From contig CAJXUQ010000002.1 of assembly GCA_913061145.1 (NCBI GenBank), positions 186,001 to 250,000 of the forward strand: 64,000 bases of DNA, in the 5' to 3' direction. The DNA is from an uncultured Haliea sp. GTDB taxonomy: Bacteria; Pseudomonadota; Gammaproteobacteria; Pseudomonadales; Halieaceae. The translations under genes and the position numbers were made by a program. The notes below the pieces were generated by a model, which did no database searches, was not told the DNA's origin, and worked only from the letters and a program-made list of their open reading frames with translations. The stretch's first letter is position 1. Every line of letters starts with the position of its first letter. Positions 24,636 through 34,220 of the stretch are shown piece by piece.

Positions 24636-25271
24636 GTGACAGACCTGCAGCTCTATGACTACTGGCGCTCCTCGGCCGCGTTTCGCGTGCGCATTGGCCT
24701 GAATCTGAAAGGCCTTGAGTACACCTCACTGCCCATCGACCTCATGCGCGACGTGCAGTCCGCGGCCGATTACCTGCAGCGTAATCCCCAGGGTCTCGTG
24801 CCCGCGCTGATCACAGGCGAGGGACAGCTGCTAACCCAGTCCATTGCGATACTGGAGTGGCTGGAAGAGACGGTTCCGGAGCCGCCCCTGCTGCCAGCAG
24901 GGGCGCTTGAGCGTGCTCGTGTGAGGTCCATGGTGCAGGCCATTGCCTGCGACATTCACCCGCTGAATAACCTGCGTGTGCAGCGCTACCTGGTCGATTC
25001 AGTGGGCCTCAACGAGGAGGCCAAGCTCGCCTGGTATCAGCATTGGATCGCGCTCGGTTTCACAGCCCTGGAGCAACAGGTCACGGGGGAGCACTACTGT
25101 TTCGGTAGCCGGCCTACACTGGCGGATATCTGCCTGGTGCCCCAGATGTACAATGCGCGGCGTTTCCAGCAGGATCTGGCGCCGTATCCACGGCTGGTCG
25201 CCATCACTGAACATCTGGCGCAGTTACCGGCTTTTGCCGCGGCTGCGCCCGAGGCTGTGGTGGCGGCCTGA
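24636..25271 (+). CDS. maiA: Maleylacetoacetate isomerase/zeta-class glutathione S-transferase
   Basis: MaiA isomerises maleylacetoacetate to fumarylacetoacetate with glutathione in tyrosine degradation. The 211-residue protein starts at GTG 24636, giving the usual length. It has the zeta-GST motif YWRSSAAFRVRI (catalytic Ser12/Ser13), QGLVPALI, LTQSIAILEWLEE, the helical LGFTALEQQV and the FGSRPTLADICLVPQMYNARRF signature. No hmgA or fahA homologue lies in the window, so participation in tyrosine breakdown is inferred from the family only. Confidence 0.9.
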   Translation: MTDLQLYDYWRSSAAFRVRIGLNLKGLEYTSLPIDLMRDVQSAADYLQRNPQGLVPALITGEGQLLTQSIAILEWLEETVPEPPLLPAGALERARVRSMVQAIACDIHPLNNLRVQRYLVDSVGLNEEAKLAWYQHWIALGFTALEQQVTGEHYCFGSRPTLADICLVPQMYNARRFQQDLAPYPRLVAITEHLAQLPAFAAAAPEAVVAA

Positions 25272-25306
25272 GCACCTTTCACGAGAATAAACGATGATGA
25301 GAGCCC

Positions 25307-26818
25307 ATGACTGACGACCAACCCATCTTTGTTGCCCAGGCGCAGCACACCTGGCGGGACCGGGACCCTGCACGCAGCCTGATTGATGCCCTTGAAAGCA
25401 TATCCCGTGCGGCGCTCGACGATGCGCACTGTCCGGCATTGCGCGACGCCATCGATACGGTGGCCACGGTGCCGTTCCTGGCGGCACAGGTGCCGGATCT
25501 GGCGAAAATTCTGCCCCCGCACGCCAGTGATGCCCTCTGTCAGCGCCTGGGCATCAAGGCGAAGACCTTTGAGGCGGATGTGGGCGGCAATACGCCGCAA
25601 TTGCTGGTGAATTACTTCGTTGACCGTCTGGCAGCCGGTGAATCAAAAGCAGTCCTGATCAGCGGTGCAGAGTTGATGTACACACTGTTTGGTGCGCTGT
25701 CATCCGGGGCTGACATCAGCCACTGGCAGCAGGGTGGTCGCCATACGGCGGTGCAGCTGGGCGACAACCGGATCGCCTGCACGGACAGTGAATGGGCCCA
25801 CGGACTGGTTGAGCCTATTCGCATCTACCCGATGTTTGAGAGTGCGCTGCGTCATGCAGCTGGCTGGGATCATGCGACACATATGCAGCGACTCGGTGGC
25901 CTGGTGAGTCGCATGAGCAAAGTGGCTGCGGCGAACCCACTGGCCTGGCGTCGCACCGAACTGACGGCGGAAGAGGCGGTAGACACAGGCAACGGCAACC
26001 GCATGATCACCTGGCCCTACACCAAATGCATGAATGCCATATTGGCCGTGGATATGGCGGCCTCGGTCATCATGACAACGGTTGGCGAGGCCCGTCGTCT
26101 GGGGCTTGATCCGGCGCGCTGGATTTTTCTGCGCGGTGGTGCGGCAGCCTGCGACATCTGGAACGTCAGTGAGCGTCCGGTGCTGCATGAGTCTCCTGCG
26201 CTTGCGGCCTGTGCCCAAAGTGCCCTGCAGCAGGCCGGATTGCCGCTTTCCGCGATTGACCTGTTCGATCTCTACAGCTGTTTCCCGTCCGCCGTGCAGG
26301 TGGCATGCAATGCCCTCGGCCTCGACTTGGAGGACCCACGCGGCGTGACGGTAACCGGTGGGCTTACCCTGTTTGGCGGCCCCGGGAATAACTATTCGCT
26401 GCACGCCATTGCGGAAGTCGTGTCGCGGCTGCAGGCGCGGCAGGGCGATCACGCCGTGGTGACGGCCAACGGCAATTACCTGACCAAGCACGCGGTGGGG
26501 GTCTATTCGCGCGAGGCGGGCACTCAGCCCTGGGCGCTTGCACGCCCAGATCTGCAAGCGGCAATAGACGCGTCTCCGCGGTTGCAGGTAAATGATCGAC
26601 CGAGCGGGCGGGGCACCATCGAAGCCTGCGCGGTGGGTTTTGACAAAGAGGGGCCCAGTCGCGGCATGCTGATTGGCCGCATGGAGGATGGCCGGCGCTT
26701 CCTTGCCAATACACCGCGAGGTGATATGGCCGCGCTGCAGACGCTGATGGACTGCGACCCGGTGGGTATGCAGGGACAGGTGACACCCGGTGAAAAGGTG
26801 AACCGCTTTGAGTTCTGA
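25307..26818 (+). CDS. Thiolase-like protein lacking the catalytic cysteine
   Basis: The 503-residue protein has the two-domain thiolase fold (GAELMYTLFG, then IDLFDLYSCFPSAVQVACNALG and GGLTLFGGPGNNYSLHA) of SCP2-thiolase/TLP type, often annotated acetyl-CoA acetyltransferase. At the position of the nucleophilic Cys it reads VGGNTPQ (Thr96), and the catalytic-His loop (normally GHPxGATG) reads FGGPGNNYS. Ordinary thiolytic activity is therefore unlikely. It may bind acyl-CoA or act on another C-C bond. It overlaps the APH-like gene, so it belongs to the same operon. A C-terminal domain of about 80 residues extends beyond the classical fold. Confidence 0.85.
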   Translation: MTDDQPIFVAQAQHTWRDRDPARSLIDALESISRAALDDAHCPALRDAIDTVATVPFLAAQVPDLAKILPPHASDALCQRLGIKAKTFEADVGGNTPQLLVNYFVDRLAAGESKAVLISGAELMYTLFGALSSGADISHWQQGGRHTAVQLGDNRIACTDSEWAHGLVEPIRIYPMFESALRHAAGWDHATHMQRLGGLVSRMSKVAAANPLAWRRTELTAEEAVDTGNGNRMITWPYTKCMNAILAVDMAASVIMTTVGEARRLGLDPARWIFLRGGAAACDIWNVSERPVLHESPALAACAQSALQQAGLPLSAIDLFDLYSCFPSAVQVACNALGLDLEDPRGVTVTGGLTLFGGPGNNYSLHAIAEVVSRLQARQGDHAVVTANGNYLTKHAVGVYSREAGTQPWALARPDLQAAIDASPRLQVNDRPSGRGTIEACAVGFDKEGPSRGMLIGRMEDGRRFLANTPRGDMAALQTLMDCDPVGMQGQVTPGEKVNRFEF

Positions 26819-27836
26819 GCAGGCATCAGGTGGCGATGTGGTCACCCCACTTGCACTGGCGGACGTACTCGCATCTCATGGTGCCGACGGCGAGAATAGC
26901 ATCCAGGGCCTGCGCCGGCTTTCCGGCGGTGCCAACATGGAAACCTGGGCGTTTGATCTGGTTCAGGAAAGCGTTGCACGGCCGCTGATTCTGCGCCGCT
27001 CGCCTCTGCGACCGGGGGAATCCGCAGCTGCCGTATCGGAGCTGCCGCTCAGTGCGGAGGCGGCGCTGCTGCCACTGGTGGCAGAGCAGGGCGTTCCGGT
27101 GCCAACGGTACTGTGCGCGCTGTCCGAGAGCGACATCCTGGGTCCCGGCTACATCATGAGCCGCGAGCGGGGAGAGGCGCTTCCCGGGCGTATTCTGGCA
27201 GACGACCGCTACGCCGCTGCCCGCCGTCATCTGGCCTGGCAGTGCGGCGAGACGCTGGCCCGTTTGCACCGCGTGAACCCGGAGCAACTCCCCCGGGAAG
27301 TGCCAAACCAGACGCTGTCTGAACGTCTCGATGGTCACCAGGGTTTACTGGATCGCTTCGGTAACGCGTCGCCCGTGCACCAGTTGGCGCTTAACTGGCT
27401 GCGCCAACATGCGCCGCCCCAGCGGCGTCACTGCCTGCTACACGGCGATTTTCGCAACGGCAATCTGCTGGTGGACGAGCAGGGGCTGGTGGCTGTACTT
27501 GACTGGGAGCTGGCGCATTGCGGTGACCCGGCTGAGGACCTGGGATACCTGTGCGGCAATGTGTGGCGCTTCGGCTATTCGGACAAACCGGTAGGCGGCT
27601 TTGGCGATTATGACGAATTGCTGGCGGGTTACCGTGAGGTGGCAGGCTGGGCCCCGGACATGGACACCATCCACTACTGGGAGGTGTTCTGCGCACTGGG
27701 TTGGGGACTGGTGTGCCTGACCATGGTAGACCTGTACCGCAGCGGAGCAGACCCGACGCTGGAGCGCGCCGCGGTTGGCCGACGGGTTTCAGAGTCCGAA
27801 ATGGATTTGCTGCTGTTGCTGGAAGATCGGCTGTAG
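26808..27836 (+). CDS. Aminoglycoside-phosphotransferase-fold kinase (LvaA/ACAD10-11-type)
   Basis: The 342-residue protein has an APH-type kinase fold: SGGANMETWAF and LILRRSP in the N-lobe, catalytic loop His212-GDFRNGN and metal-binding Asp232 (LDWELAHCGDP). Together with the following DUF6285-like and acyl-CoA dehydrogenase genes it matches the order lvaA-lvaB-lvaC of Pseudomonas putida, where the kinase phosphorylates 4-hydroxyacyl-CoA. The human ACAD10/11 fusion joins the same two activities. The start appears to be TTG at 26808 with AAAAGGTG upstream; a GTG at 26838 is possible. The substrate is inferred. Confidence 0.85.
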   Translation: MSSEQASGGDVVTPLALADVLASHGADGENSIQGLRRLSGGANMETWAFDLVQESVARPLILRRSPLRPGESAAAVSELPLSAEAALLPLVAEQGVPVPTVLCALSESDILGPGYIMSRERGEALPGRILADDRYAAARRHLAWQCGETLARLHRVNPEQLPREVPNQTLSERLDGHQGLLDRFGNASPVHQLALNWLRQHAPPQRRHCLLHGDFRNGNLLVDEQGLVAVLDWELAHCGDPAEDLGYLCGNVWRFGYSDKPVGGFGDYDELLAGYREVAGWAPDMDTIHYWEVFCALGWGLVCLTMVDLYRSGADPTLERAAVGRRVSESEMDLLLLLEDRL

Positions 27837-27875
27837 CAAGGCTGCATCGACATCCAGACGACCAAAGGAGAGAAA

Positions 27876-28313
27876 ATGAGCCATACCGATGCCACGGAGC
27901 TGCTGGCTGCAGTGCAGGGTTTTCTGCGTCAGTCCGTACTGCCCCAGCTGGAGGGGTTCGACGCCTACACAACGCGCGTCGCCGCCAATAGCCTGGCTAT
28001 TGTCAGTCGCGAAATTACAGCGCGGGGGGAAATCCTGGAGCTCGATCGCGAGGCGCAGTCGCGCTGGCTGGCCCCCGCTGCGGCGGGGTCATCGCAGGCC
28101 GGGGGTGATCATTCAGCCGCCCGGGCGCTCAGCCTGGCGTTGCGCGATGGCCGACTGCAGGCGAGCGACGAGTTTATCGACTACCTGCGTCAGCGCACCC
28201 TGCGCCAGATGGCGATCGACAACCCACGCTACTCCGGATTCAAACAGGCCCGACAGCGCTGGCCTGAGCTCGCGGCTGCCGCCGGTGTGGCAGAACCGGG
28301 TGCGGTCGGGTGA
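27876..28313 (+). CDS. DUF6285-like protein (LvaB-type partner)
   Basis: The 145-residue helical protein (AVQGFLRQSVLPQL, YTTRVAANSLAIVSREI, then YLRQRTLRQMAIDNPRYSGF) fits the small DUF6285 family that lies between APH-type kinases and acyl-CoA dehydrogenases. In P. putida the corresponding LvaB is needed for activity of the LvaA kinase. GGAG lies six bases before the ATG, and the stop overlaps the next start by GTGA. The family name is from memory of the sequence pattern. Confidence 0.7.
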   Translation: MSHTDATELLAAVQGFLRQSVLPQLEGFDAYTTRVAANSLAIVSREITARGEILELDREAQSRWLAPAAAGSSQAGGDHSAARALSLALRDGRLQASDEFIDYLRQRTLRQMAIDNPRYSGFKQARQRWPELAAAAGVAEPGAVG

Positions 28314-29584
28314 ATGTCCTCATCTCCGATACCCTCTGTGAACTCCTGCAGCGCCTGGATGCCTTCATTGAGGAGCAACTGAAGCCGCTGGAAGCGCAGG
28401 GCGACAACAAGCGCTTCTTCGACCATCGCCGGGAATTCGGCCGCACCGACTGGGAGAGAGACGGGCTTCCCAGCCGCGAGTGGGAGGCACTGCTGGCCGA
28501 GGCGCGCCGTCTGGCGCGCGATGCGGGCTTCCTCGCTTACGCGCTGCCGGGCGAGTACGGCGGCGGGGACGCCAGTAACCTGGACATGGCCGTGGTGCGC
28601 GAGCACCTGGCGGCGAAAGGCATCGGTTTGCACTGCGATCTGCAGAACGAGCACAGTATCGTGGGCAATTTCCCTACTACCCTCGCGTTTCGTGACTTTG
28701 GCAGCGAGGCCCAGAAGGCGGCTTTCATACCCGGTAGTATCGCCGGCACAGTAGGGGTGGCTTTCGGGCTGACCGAACCCGAGCATGGTTCCGATGCCAC
28801 CTGGCTGGAAACCACCGCGGTGGCAGAGCAACGTGACGGTGTGGCGGGGTGGTGCCTCAATGGCAGCAAGATGTGGACAACGGGTATGCACGTGGCCACG
28901 CATGTACTGTTGTTTGCGCGTACCGCGGGAGAGCAGGGCAGTGCCCGCGGTATCACCTGTTTTGTGGTGCCCAACCCCAGTCCGGGGCTGCGCGTAGAGG
29001 AATGGCTGTGGACCTTCAATATGCCCACCGATCACCCACGCGTGTCAGTTAACAACGTATGGGTCCCTGAGTCTGCGGTTCTGGGTGAATTGGGGCTGGG
29101 GCTCGCGGTGGCACAGCACTTTGTACACGAAAACCGGATTCGCCAGGCCGCTTCCAGCCTCGGCACGGCGCGGTACTGTATCCGGGAGTCGGTCGCCTAC
29201 GCCCGCGAGCGTCACACCTTCGGCAGGCCTCTGGCCAGTAATCAGGGCATACAGTTCCGTCTTGCGGAACTGCATGCGGATTATGAACTGGTCAAGGCCC
29301 TGACCTTCCAGGTCGCAGCCGAAATGGACCAGATGAGTAAGCCCGACGTGGCGGAGCGCTTGTCGGACAAGGTGGCTATCTGTAATTACCGGGCCAACCG
29401 TCTGGCATGCGAGGCGGCAGATGCCGCGATCCAGGTGCACGGTGCCATGGGCTATTCGCGCTACAAGCAGTTTGAACATCACTATCGGCACCACCGGCGC
29501 TATCGCATCACGGAAGGTTCTGACGAGATCCAGCTGCGCAAGATTGCCGGCCACCTGTTCGGGTTTATCGGCAGCCGCGAGTAA
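28310..29584 (+). CDS. Acyl-CoA dehydrogenase (ACAD10/11- or LvaC-like)
   Basis: The 424-residue flavoprotein has the ACAD fold: DAGFLAYALPGEYGGG, the FAD-binding FGLTEPEHGSDATWL block, GWCLNGSKMWTTG, ERHTFGRPLASNQ, and the C-terminal AIQVHGAMGYSRYK and ITEGSDEIQLRKIAGHLFG with the usual glutamate region. The start is GTG 28310, overlapping the previous stop. In the Lva pathway the dehydrogenase homologue converts the 4-phosphoacyl-CoA made by the kinase to a 3-hydroxyacyl-CoA, which ordinary beta-oxidation can use. That role is inferred from the operon. Confidence 0.88.
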   Translation: MNVLISDTLCELLQRLDAFIEEQLKPLEAQGDNKRFFDHRREFGRTDWERDGLPSREWEALLAEARRLARDAGFLAYALPGEYGGGDASNLDMAVVREHLAAKGIGLHCDLQNEHSIVGNFPTTLAFRDFGSEAQKAAFIPGSIAGTVGVAFGLTEPEHGSDATWLETTAVAEQRDGVAGWCLNGSKMWTTGMHVATHVLLFARTAGEQGSARGITCFVVPNPSPGLRVEEWLWTFNMPTDHPRVSVNNVWVPESAVLGELGLGLAVAQHFVHENRIRQAASSLGTARYCIRESVAYARERHTFGRPLASNQGIQFRLAELHADYELVKALTFQVAAEMDQMSKPDVAERLSDKVAICNYRANRLACEAADAAIQVHGAMGYSRYKQFEHHYRHHRRYRITEGSDEIQLRKIAGHLFGFIGSRE

Positions 29585-29650
29585 GCGGCGGACATCCCGC
29601 GGCCGGCGGCGCGTGTCACCTGAAGTCAATTTTTTTAGTAGCTGACGTCA

Positions 29651-29679
29651 TTGCCAGTCTGCGGGCCAACTTTCACTAT
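29651..29679 (+). promoter_or_regulatory. Possible promoter of the thiolase-fadB pair
   Basis: TTGCCA (29651-29656) and CACTAT (29674-29679) are 17 bases apart in a 136-base intergenic gap. An 8-bp palindrome, TGACGTCA (29643-29650), abuts the -35 element and could be an operator. The RBS GAGGAG and the ATG at 29721 follow. Moderate match only. Confidence 0.4.
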
Positions 29680-29720
29680 GTGCGTTGATTCGCGTGCACA
29701 ACCCAGTAATGAGGAGTCTC

Positions 29721-30929
29721 ATGACACACACGGCGTATATTTACGATGCGTTGCGCACCCCGCGCAGCAAGGGCAAAGCAGGCGGCAGCCTGAATGAAGT
29801 CAAACCCGTAGACCTGGGTGCGGGCCTGCTCCGCGAGCTCCAGTCGCGCCACGACCTGGATACGGCGTATGTCGATGATGTCGTCATGGGCTGCGTCACC
29901 CCGGTCGGCGAGCAAGGTTCGGATATCGCCAAAATGATTGTCCAGAACGCCGACTGGGACGAGTCGGTGGCGGGTGTCCAGCTGGATCGATTCTGCGCAT
30001 CCGGTCTGGAGGCCGTCAATATCGCTGCGCAGAAGGTCGCTTCCGGTTGGGAGGACCTGGTGGTGGCGGGGGGCATCGAGTGCATGTCCCGCGTGCCGAT
30101 GGGCAGCAATGGTGGCCCCATGGGCGGCGATCCGGCGTTTAGCCTGAAGACCGGATTCGTGCCCCAGGGCATTGGTGCGGACACCATTGCCACCCTCGAG
30201 GGCTGGAGTCGCGAGGACGTCGACGCCTTCGCGCTGGAATCCCAGCGTCGCGCCACCCATGCGCGGGATAGCGGCTACTTTGATCGTTCCGTGGTTCCGG
30301 TGCGCGACCGCAATGGCCTGACGATTCTGGAGCGTGATGATTTCATCAAGCCCAACACGACCCTGGAAGGTCTCGCTGCGCTCAAGGCGTCCTTTGTGAT
30401 GCCTGGACAGATGGGCTTTGACGATGTGATTCTGGCCAAGTACACCACCCTGGACCGGGTAAACCATGTGCACACGCCAGGCAATTCCTCGGGCATCGTC
30501 GATGGCAGCAGCGCCGTACTGATCGGCAGTGAGCGTGCGGGCAAGGATCTCGGGCTGACGCCCCGTGGTCGGATCGTGGCGACAGCCGTGCTGTCCACCG
30601 ACCCTATCATCATGCTCACCGGGCCCGGGCCAGCAGCGGAGAAGTGTTTGCGCAAGGCGGGCCTGAAGAAGTCCGATATCGATCTCTGGGAAATCAACGA
30701 AGCCTTCGCGTCTGTGGCTCTGCGTTATATGAAGGATCTTGGCATTGATCACAGTGTGACCAACGTCAACGGAGGCGCGATCGCCATGGGGCACCCGCTC
30801 GGTGCGACGGGTGGCATGCTGGTCAGTATCGTGCTCGACGAACTTGAACGGCGCGGACTGAAACGCGGCATGCTATCGCTCTGTGTGGGCGGTGGCATGG
30901 GCATCTCCACTATCATTGAACGTGTATAA
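29721..30929 (+). CDS. Acetyl-CoA C-acyltransferase (thiolase)
   Basis: This 402-residue thiolase, which ends each beta-oxidation cycle, carries the full active site: Cys92 in [11 protein letters not shown], His358 in MGHPLGATG and Cys388 in LCVGGGMGI. The NEAFASVAL motif is also present. I chose the ATG at 29721, preceded by GAGGAG; upstream in-frame starts lack such a site. The FadB-like gene starts 33 bases later. It contrasts with the Cys-less thiolase-like protein four genes upstream. Confidence 0.94.
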   Translation: MTHTAYIYDALRTPRSKGKAGGSLNEVKPVDLGAGLLRELQSRHDLDTAYVDDVVMGCVTPVGEQGSDIAKMIVQNADWDESVAGVQLDRFCASGLEAVNIAAQKVASGWEDLVVAGGIECMSRVPMGSNGGPMGGDPAFSLKTGFVPQGIGADTIATLEGWSREDVDAFALESQRRATHARDSGYFDRSVVPVRDRNGLTILERDDFIKPNTTLEGLAALKASFVMPGQMGFDDVILAKYTTLDRVNHVHTPGNSSGIVDGSSAVLIGSERAGKDLGLTPRGRIVATAVLSTDPIIMLTGPGPAAEKCLRKAGLKKSDIDLWEINEAFASVALRYMKDLGIDHSVTNVNGGAIAMGHPLGATGGMLVSIVLDELERRGLKRGMLSLCVGGGMGISTIIERV

Positions 30930-30962
30930 GCCGGCTGCGAACAGGAAAAGGATCGATAGACA

Positions 30963-33110
30963 ATGAGTGTATTCAAGTACGAGAAAGACGCTGACGGCAT
31001 CGTTACAGTCACCATGGACATGACCGGTCCGGTCAATGCCATGAACGAGGAATACCGCACGGCGATGGATGAAACGCTGCAAAGGCTGGAAGCGGAGAGT
31101 GACCTCACCGGCGTGGTCATTGCGTCGGCGAAGAAGGTGTTTTTTGCCGGCGGTGACCTGAACGACCTCCTGGCGGCCAAGCCCGGTGATGAGGCAGCCT
31201 TCATGGCCGAAGGCGAGCGTGTGAAATCGGGGCTGCGACGGCTGGAACATTTGCCGGTGCCTGTGGTGGCGGCTATCAACGGCGCAGCCCTGGGTGGCGG
31301 TTTTGAGCTGGCGCTGGCCTGCAATCACCGTATCGCGCTAAACGATCGCAGCGTGCAACTGGGCTTGCCCGAGGTCAGTCTGGGTCTGCTTCCCGGCGGC
31401 GGCGGCGTGGTGCGCATGGTGAATCTCCTGGGTCTGGAGAAGGCTTTGCCCTATCTGCTTGAGGGCACGCGTATAGACCCCGCTACGGCGCTGGAGGCCG
31501 GCCTGGTGCAGGAACTGGTGGAGAGCCGTGATGCGCTCGAGCCCGCAGCAAAGGCGTGGATCAGGGCCCAGCAGGGCAATCCGGATGCGGCCCTGCAACC
31601 CTGGGACCGCAAGGGGTTCCGTATACCGGGGGGCAATGCAGCCAGCCCGCATCTGGCCCAGCTGATTACCGTGGCGCCCGCCATGCTGCGGAAGAAGACC
31701 CGTGGTCTGCTCCCGGCGCCGGAAGTCATCCTGGATTGTGCCGTAGAGGCGCTGCGGCTGGACTTCGATACTGCCCAGCGGGTGGAATCCCGCGGCCTCA
31801 CCTACCTCGCCATGACCCCTGTTGCCAAGAACATGATTTCGACCTTCTTTTTTGCCATGAACCGGGTCAACCGCGGTGGTAGCCGGCCGGAGGGTGTGCC
31901 GCCACAGCAGGTGAAGAAGCTCGGGGTGCTGGGTGCCGGAATGATGGGGCAGGGCATCGCCTATGTTGCCGCCATGGCTGGCATGCAGGTGGTGCTGAAG
32001 GATATCTCCGAGGACGCTGCCAACCGCGGGAAAGCCTACAGCGAGCGCCTGTTGGAAAAGCGTGTGCAGCGCGGCAAGCTCACCGAAGACAAAAAACAGG
32101 CCATCCTCGACCTGATCTTGCCCACTGCGAAGAATGACGATCTGGCAGGCTGCGACCTGATCGTGGAAGCCGTGTTCGAGAATATGGGTCTCAAGCACCA
32201 GATGACCCGTGAACTTGAAGGGCAGCTGGCGCCTGGGGGCGTTTGGGGGTCCAATACCTCGACCCTGCCCATCACACAGCTCGCCGAGGCGAGCGCCAAC
32301 CCCGCCAATTTTATCGGCATCCACTTCTTCTCGCCTGTCGACAAAATGCCCTTGGTGGAGATTATCTGCGGTGCCGAAACCAGCGATGAGACGCTGGCCA
32401 AAGCCTACGACTTCGCCAAGCAGATCAGGAAAACCCCGATTGTCGTCAACGATTCACTGGGCTTTTTCACCTCGCGAACCTTCGGTACCTACCTCGATGA
32501 GGGGGTGCGCATGGTCAGCGAAGGCCTGCATCCCGTACAGATAGAGAACATGGGCAAGGCCATAGGCATGCCGGTCGGGCCGCTCGCCGTCTATGATGAA
32601 GTCAGCCTGGAACTGACCCGCAAGGCGCAGGAAACCTGGGCGGAGATGGGGGTTCTTGACAAGTTCAGCGACGGTACCGTGACGCGTGCCGTGATCAACA
32701 CCATGGTCGGTGAACACGGCCGCGGTGGTCGTCACCATGGCGGTGGTTTCTATAACTACGCCGAGGACGGCAGCAAGACCATCTGGCCAGGTCTGTACGA
32801 ACTGTATTACCAGTCGGGAGTCGCAGTGCCGGAGGCGGATATGCGCGATCGCCTGCTGTTCCGCCAGGTCATTGAAGCGCTGCGCTGCCTGGAGACCGGC
32901 GTGCTGCGCACCGTGGACGACGGCAATATCGGCTCGATTATGGGTATTGGCGCGCCGCCGTGGACCGGGGGGCTTATCCAGTTCGTCAACACCTACGGTC
33001 TGGAACGGTTTGCCGCGCGCTGTGCTGAGCTGGCAGAGCGCTATGGCGAGCGCTTTGCCGCGCCAGCGATCGTGCAGCAGAAACTCAGCGCGGGTGAGCT
33101 GTTCGAATAG
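30963..33110 (+). CDS. 3-hydroxyacyl-CoA dehydrogenase/enoyl-CoA hydratase (FadB/FadJ-like)
   Basis: This multifunctional beta-oxidation enzyme has 715 residues. The N-terminal crotonase domain has the oxyanion-hole NGAALGGGFELALAC and LGLPEVSLGLLPGGGG with its glutamates. The dehydrogenase part begins near residue 322 (VLGAGMMGQGI, NAD binding) and has SNTSTLPIT, HFFSPVDKMPLVEI and the C-terminal NDSLGFFTSR and GMPVGPLAVYDEVSLEL segments. It pairs with the adjacent thiolase as a trifunctional-type complex. A 9-bp hairpin follows the gene. Confidence 0.94.
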   Translation: MSVFKYEKDADGIVTVTMDMTGPVNAMNEEYRTAMDETLQRLEAESDLTGVVIASAKKVFFAGGDLNDLLAAKPGDEAAFMAEGERVKSGLRRLEHLPVPVVAAINGAALGGGFELALACNHRIALNDRSVQLGLPEVSLGLLPGGGGVVRMVNLLGLEKALPYLLEGTRIDPATALEAGLVQELVESRDALEPAAKAWIRAQQGNPDAALQPWDRKGFRIPGGNAASPHLAQLITVAPAMLRKKTRGLLPAPEVILDCAVEALRLDFDTAQRVESRGLTYLAMTPVAKNMISTFFFAMNRVNRGGSRPEGVPPQQVKKLGVLGAGMMGQGIAYVAAMAGMQVVLKDISEDAANRGKAYSERLLEKRVQRGKLTEDKKQAILDLILPTAKNDDLAGCDLIVEAVFENMGLKHQMTRELEGQLAPGGVWGSNTSTLPITQLAEASANPANFIGIHFFSPVDKMPLVEIICGAETSDETLAKAYDFAKQIRKTPIVVNDSLGFFTSRTFGTYLDEGVRMVSEGLHPVQIENMGKAIGMPVGPLAVYDEVSLELTRKAQETWAEMGVLDKFSDGTVTRAVINTMVGEHGRGGRHHGGGFYNYAEDGSKTIWPGLYELYYQSGVAVPEADMRDRLLFRQVIEALRCLETGVLRTVDDGNIGSIMGIGAPPWTGGLIQFVNTYGLERFAARCAELAERYGERFAAPAIVQQKLSAGELFE

Positions 33111-33142
33111 GTCTGCGCAGTACGCTGGCTATTTTCAGCGAG

Positions 33143-33169
33143 CAGGGCAGCGCGTATGATGCTGCCCTG
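33143..33169 (+). terminator. Candidate terminator after the fadB-like gene
   Basis: CAGGGCAGC (33143-33151), a 9-base loop and GCTGCCCTG (33161-33169) form a perfect stem followed by TTTCG. The T-run is short, so termination may be partial. Confidence 0.45.
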
Positions 33170-33193
33170 TTTCGCTGTATGGTCGGATGCTCC

Positions 33194-34201
33194 ATGAAGT
33201 GGTTTTCAGTTTCTTCGCGTGCCGTGTTCGCGGCCTGCGTTCTCGCCCTGCTTGCCGAGGGCAGCCTCGCTGTGTCCGAGGGTGCGGCGAGCGGTTTTTA
33301 TCCGCTCCCGGCGCCAGACGATCATCTCGTCGGTGGCCTGGGGACGACGACGGCGAGCGAAGAGGATACCCTCGTGCTGATCGGTCGGCGTCATCGTACC
33401 GGTTACGGCGCTATCCGCGCTGCCAATCCCGGCGTTGATGCCTGGCTGCCCGGAGAAGGGACGCAGGTGTTGCTGCCGACCTGGCATATCCTGCCGGAAG
33501 CGCCGCGCAAAGGGATTGTCATCAACACAGCGGAAATGCGCCTGTATCACTACGAGGGTGCCAGCGCGGATCGTCCCGCGCGCGTGGGCGTCTACGCGAT
33601 CAGCATTGGCCGCAGCGGGCGTGAAACGCCGCTGGCGACTGCCCGGGTGACGCGCAAGGCTGAGAATCCCACCTGGTACCCCACGGAATCGATTCGCAAG
33701 GACCGAGCAGCGCGGGGCACGCCGGTGCCTGCCGTGGTGCCGCCGGGGCCGAATAATCCGCTGGGTACGCGGGCCCTCTACCTGAACCTGCCTGCCTATC
33801 TCATTCACGGTACCAACCGCGAACTGGGCATCGGCATGCCGGTTACTGCGGGCTGTGTTCGCATGTACCCCGAGGATGTCGAATACCTTTACGAGCAGGT
33901 GCCTGTGGGCAGTCAGGTGGAAATTGTCTATCAGCCGGTGAAGGCTGGCTGGATGGGCGACACACTGTATGTAGAGTCCCACAACCCGCTGGGTGATCTG
34001 GAGATTACGGTGGACGAGCGCGTACAGCAATTGCGGGCCGCAATCGCGCGGACGCTGGGTGAGCGCAGGGATTTTACGGTTGACTGGAGCAAGGTGCGCA
34101 GCGCTGCTGAAGCGTCTACGGGTTTGCCGGTGCCGGTGGGTCCAATCTGGCTGGAGCATCACAGGCCGGGGCAGGATGACAGCGGCGCTGTCGGGGAATA
34201 G
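33194..34201 (+). CDS. L,D-transpeptidase with LysM-like domain (ErfK/YbiS type)
   Basis: This periplasmic enzyme of the YkuD family forms 3-3 crosslinks or attaches Braun-type lipoprotein to peptidoglycan. From the ATG at 33194 it is 335 residues: a signal peptide (1-27), a LysM-like segment (LVLIGRRHRTGYGAIRAANP, then LLPTWHILP) and the catalytic domain with AYLIHGTNRELGIGMPVTAGC, where Cys221 is the nucleophile, followed by RMYPEDVEYLY. The signal peptide plus LysM architecture is that of the E. coli ErfK/YbiS/YcfS group, which anchors Lpp. The lipoprotein gene is next door. Confidence 0.9.
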   Translation: MKWFSVSSRAVFAACVLALLAEGSLAVSEGAASGFYPLPAPDDHLVGGLGTTTASEEDTLVLIGRRHRTGYGAIRAANPGVDAWLPGEGTQVLLPTWHILPEAPRKGIVINTAEMRLYHYEGASADRPARVGVYAISIGRSGRETPLATARVTRKAENPTWYPTESIRKDRAARGTPVPAVVPPGPNNPLGTRALYLNLPAYLIHGTNRELGIGMPVTAGCVRMYPEDVEYLYEQVPVGSQVEIVYQPVKAGWMGDTLYVESHNPLGDLEITVDERVQQLRAAIARTLGERRDFTVDWSKVRSAAEASTGLPVPVGPIWLEHHRPGQDDSGAVGE

Positions 34202-34220
34202 ATCGGTAGCTGGAATAAAA

